From Strigops habroptila (Eukaryota; Chordata; Aves; Psittaciformes; Psittacidae): 64,000 nucleotides of DNA. The notes under the pieces were generated by a model. It had not been told where the DNA came from, did not search any database, and was given only the letters and a program-made list of their open reading frames with translations. Shown one piece after another: positions 61,201 through 64,000 of the stretch (positions are counted from its first letter, which is position 1; each line of letters opens with the position of its first letter). The DNA is taken from positions 43,300,744-43,364,743 of the forward strand of contig NC_044279.2 of the NCBI RefSeq assembly GCF_004027225.2, in the 5' to 3' direction. Made by a program: the position numbers and the translations under genes.

Positions 61201-62995
61201 TTGTTCATAACTCCAGTGCATTTATTACTTTTAATTAGCTGAGGAAGGGAAGGAATTCCCCTATCATGCTTTGATTTTTACGCTCTTGTTTTCTCATGAG
61301 GTGTTGTTTGCCTGACAAGGACAATCATTTTTATGTTGAACCTGTCTCCAGCTTTCTGCACCAGCTCTTTTCACTTGCTGCCCCTAGATTGGCCTGATGT
61401 GTGGGTCCCAGAGCTGACAGGTGAGGTGGTACATGCGCACATTGCCATCTATTGCTTTCTACAAAGCAGGTTTTCTCCATCAGAGAAAGCTCTCGCTGTT
61501 GGGAGAACACTTATCCTTTGTTTATAGGGAGAAATGTTTCTGTAAGATGCAGACTTTGTGGACTCTTGTGAGTGCATCTAAATCCACTTGGACAGGATGG
61601 TGGAGCACTAATGCTACTTCCAGGCACCCCAGAGCACTGGGGATGTCCAGGGGATTAGGTGCTCTCCACACAGCCTACACATTCCATCCTACCCTTTCTT
61701 GACATTTGGTTTTACTAGCCAGCATCAGGCTTTGTTAAACTGGCAGATTTGTTTTGTTTCTAAAGCTTTTCTGCCAGCCCTCATCTCCCCCAGCCAGTAG
61801 TCCTGCCTCTTTGAAGAAAAAACCCATATGCTTTTCATGGAGAAGACGACACTTCTGCCACTGTGACTCAGCAATAATTACACTGCTTTTTATGCAGAGT
61901 TTATTAGGATGTTCCAGAGAAGGAGCTGTGCAAACCTAGTGTTGGAAGCTCAGCAATCCTGTTGCAGCAAGAAGGACTAAGTCATGATGATTGGGATCTT
62001 GGCAGTAGGTCCAGAAACACACTGAGAATTGATGTTCAAAAGTAAGTACTTCTGACAAAGCGTACCAACCCTCTGAAATCTAGGTTACTGTGTTCTGCGC
62101 TTCAGGCTGGAAATTTTAATGCCAGATCAATGTGATCTGCTAATGGGTTCAATAAGGCCCCTCAAAGCTTTAATATTCTGAAGAAAACGCACCCTCCCCC
62201 CAAGTCTGCAATTACTGCCACTGATGGTGATAACACCCCTCCTGAATCTAAGTAAAAGCAGCTGAGACGTTTGTGACACTCAGGGCAGACTTCACAGGAG
62301 CACTTTAAGCATTGCTTGAAAGAGGTCTTAATGCACTTAATATATTTTGAGGTTGCAAGGAACAGCATTAAATAATCACATAGCGGAGAAAGCAAGCTTG
62401 TTAAAAGCTCCCAATTTATTAGACACAGCTTGATGCACAGACTCCCATTCTTCTGGGACAGCATGATGTGCCACTTGATGGAAATCATGAGGAAACAGTT
62501 ATATCAAGGGCTGGCTAGCAGTAAATGGAGGCAACATTTAAAAAACTCTCCTAAAAATGGAAACAATCAGCTTCATGGACCCAATCCCTTTCCATAACTT
62601 TGTGCCTCAGTATCCCATGAATTACTGAAGATGCTTTCAGTGCTTTATTTCCCACAGCTGGGTTGCTTGCCCAGGCCATCTCCTTGTCCCACTCACAGCA
62701 CGGGGCTCAGGCTGCGCTCCCCTCACCCTGTTGTGGGGCTGCCTTGAGGGAGCCCCAGTTTGCAGTGCTCCTTGCTGTGGGGTGTGTTTGTTTTTAGCCA
62801 CCCCCCTGCCAAGTTTCAGTGGTTTTGCTTTGGGTTTGCTTAACTGGAAGCTGAGCTAAGAGCTCCCCATGATGTCCACGTGGACAGTGAGGGAAGTATC
62901 AGGCTCAGGGCAAGGGGAAGCGTGGGCATACCGGCCACAGTGACACAGGCCCTCTCTTTCCTACTAATGAGTTTCCATCTGACATATGCTGGGGA
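55201..62995. other. Intergenic, nothing recognised
   Basis: AT-rich DNA with no supported gene, becoming more GC-rich after 62640 as the TMTC2 CpG island approaches. Distal TMTC2 regulatory elements could lie here but cannot be seen without alignment. Confidence 0.5.
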
Positions 62996-63232
62996 AGCAG
63001 AGGAAAATAATGAAAAGGGGCGAAAACGGTAACAGCAAAACAAGAAAAATAAAGATGGGAAAAGCAAGAAGAGGAAGGGAGAACAGAAAAAAGGGGAAGA
63101 GGAAGAAAAACAAAAAAAGGAAAAAAAGAAAAAAAATGAAAACAACAAACTGAAAACCGACAGAAAGCACACAGAAATGAGAAAGACGTGAGAAAGAAAA
63201 AAAGAAAAAGGGAAAAAGGGAAAGAAAAAATC
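62996..63232 (+). repeat. Purine-rich (A/G) low-complexity tract
   Basis: Over about 235 bases the plus strand is overwhelmingly A and G, in irregular AAAG, GGAAG and AAAAAG words, with few pyrimidines. It stops sharply at TCCCCC, some 20-30 bp before the CpG island. The minus-strand frame across it encodes Phe/Ser/Leu low complexity and is not a gene. Confidence 0.9.
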
Positions 63233-63670
63233 CCCCTGAAGAACAGGGTTGTGCCAAGCTAGCGGCAGCAGCGGGACAAGCCTGGCCCAGCGCACAGACC
63301 AGCCGCTGCCAGTGCCGCTGCCGGTACCGCTCCCATGCCAGCGCGAGCTAGGGTGCCGGTCCGGGAACAGGCCCAGGCCCAGCGCGGGCCGGGTCGCCGG
63401 CCGCGGGGCGGGGCGGCGGGCGGGCCGGGGCGGAGGGGCGGGCGCGGGGCGGGTCCGCACGCAGGCGCGGTGGGAGCCCTGGGCGCCCCACGCGGGCGCT
63501 CCCAGAGCCTCGGTGGCGGCGCCCGGCTCGGGGCCGGTGGGAACTGGAGAAGCGGCAGTGCCGAGGCGCCGCGGGAGGAAGGCGGCAGTTGCCGCCGCGT
63601 CCCGCTCCGCTGAGCCCAGCCGTGCTTAACCCAGCCGCGCTGCGCTCTCTCCCCTGCCCGTCCTGCCGCC

Positions 63671-63679
63671 ATGGGGTAG
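63671..63679 (+). CDS. Two-codon upstream ORF (Met-Gly-stop)
   Basis: GCCGCCATGGGGTAG puts an ATG in an ideal initiation context, with GCCGCC before and G after, immediately followed by GGG and TAG. It lies 179 nt before the TMTC2 ATG and in a different frame. If transcription starts upstream of it, most scanning ribosomes should initiate here, terminate at once and need to reinitiate, lowering TMTC2 translation. Whether it is inside the mRNA is not shown. Confidence 0.5.
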   Translation: MG

Positions 63680-63849
63680 GGAGCGGCGGAGGCGCGGGGG
63701 AACGCCGTCAGGCTGCGGCCGCCGGCGGAGCGCGGAGCGGCGCCCCGCGGTGCCGGGGGAGCGAGGGGCAGCTGCGGCGGGGCTGGCGCGGGAGGCCGGG
63801 CAGGGGAGGCTGCCCCGGTGCGAGCGCGGCGGCGGCGGCAGGCGGAGAG

Positions 63850-63932
63850 ATGATCGCGGAGTTGTTGAGCAGCGCCCTGGGGCTCGCCCTGTACCTCAAC
63901 ACCCTGGGCGCCGACTTCTGCTACGATGACAG
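63850..63932 (+). CDS. TMTC2: TMTC2 coding exon 1 (partial gene, N-terminus)
   Basis: Encodes a 27-residue start, MIAELLSSALGLALYLNTLG then ADFCYDD, plus the first two bases (AG) of a Ser codon. This matches the known N-terminus of TMTC2, including the point where exon 1 ends. The donor AG|GTAGGG has GT at 63933-63934. TMTC2 is an ER membrane protein with many membrane segments and C-terminal TPR repeats, in the TMTC family linked to O-mannosylation of cadherins and to ER calcium handling. The hydrophobic SSALGLALYLNTL begins its first membrane segment. The ATG has a purine (G) at -3. The rest of the gene lies beyond the window. Confidence 0.93.
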
Positions 63933-64000
63933 GTAGGGCGGGGAGCGGCGGGGCCGGGCGGGCGGGGGCTGCCCACCTGCCGGGAGCGGGGCGGCAGCCG
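63933..64000 (+). other. TMTC2: Start of TMTC2 intron 1
   Basis: GC-rich sequence follows the GTAGGG donor to the window edge. The frame closes at once (TAG at 63934-63936), which supports the splice site. Confidence 0.8.

Larger units (their letters stand above)
63255..64000 (+). promoter_or_regulatory. TMTC2: TMTC2 CpG island promoter
   Basis: The GC and CpG content rises abruptly near 63255 and continues past the window end. GC boxes of the GGGGCGGG type lie at 63405-63414, 63427-63433, 63435-63442 and 63446-63453. No TATA box is visible, so initiation is probably dispersed. The exact start site cannot be read from sequence, but it should lie between the GC-box cluster and 63850. Confidence 0.85.

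Noticed and set aside
62840..63460. 206-codon minus-strand frame
   Set aside because: It is the complement of the purine tract (Phe/Ser/Leu runs) and the CpG island (Pro/Ala/Arg runs). Low-complexity shadow.

Overview
This is a gene-poor stretch of a bird nuclear genome. Three things point to a bird: CR1 LINE copies with the characteristic 3' tail of ATTCTATG-type octamers, an LTR retroelement family of avian type, and compact AT-rich intergenic DNA. I cannot name the species; the LTR family suggests a neoavian bird, but that rests on memory, not a search. The only host gene recognised is at the right edge: a CpG island and the first coding exon of TMTC2 (+ strand, ATG at 63850, splice donor at 63933). 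The other ~63 kb is its upstream intergenic region.

The centrepiece is a complete, env-less endogenous retrovirus at 23750-31248 (+ strand). It has 576- and 574-bp LTRs, a 5-bp target duplication (CCACT on both sides), a tRNA-Lys1,2-type primer binding site, and uninterrupted gag and pol frames. gag and pol are in the same frame, separated by one TAG. A 6-bp stem-loop starts 10 nt after that stop, as expected for stop-codon readthrough. Gag is odd: hydrophobic membrane-like segments at the N-terminus, a Thr/Pro/Ala-rich tandem repeat of about 27 residues, a capsid-like domain resembling ERV-L Gag, and no zinc knuckle. Pol carries protease, RT, RNase H and integrase with all the catalytic residues I looked for. 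The two LTRs differ at about seven sites by eye, so the insertion is fairly young, probably a few million years.

Left to right: a solo LTR of the same family (445-1070, - strand, GATGT target duplication); AT-rich DNA; a three-part LTR-pol-CR1 chimaera (5808-6126) followed by a strong AT-rich hairpin; a decayed aspartic-protease frame resembling a Ty3/gypsy-type element (about 7529-7800); a GC-rich patch (8640-9060); a CR1 scrap (about 9812-9850); 14 kb with no recognisable gene; the provirus; a CR1 3' end (31564-31937); about 11 kb of unannotatable DNA with a 35-bp tandem duplication (41830-41899); a cluster of ancient, partly palindromic interspersed repeats (43230-44200); a 2.5-kb 5'-truncated, decayed CR1 on the - strand (47909 to about 50447); more unannotatable DNA with one doubtful LTR-like segment (55039-55200); then a purine-rich tract abutting the TMTC2 CpG island.

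The repeat copies are related. The provirus, the solo LTR and the chimaera come from one LTR family at different ages. The chimaera suggests that CR1 machinery reverse-transcribed a retroviral RNA by switching templates.
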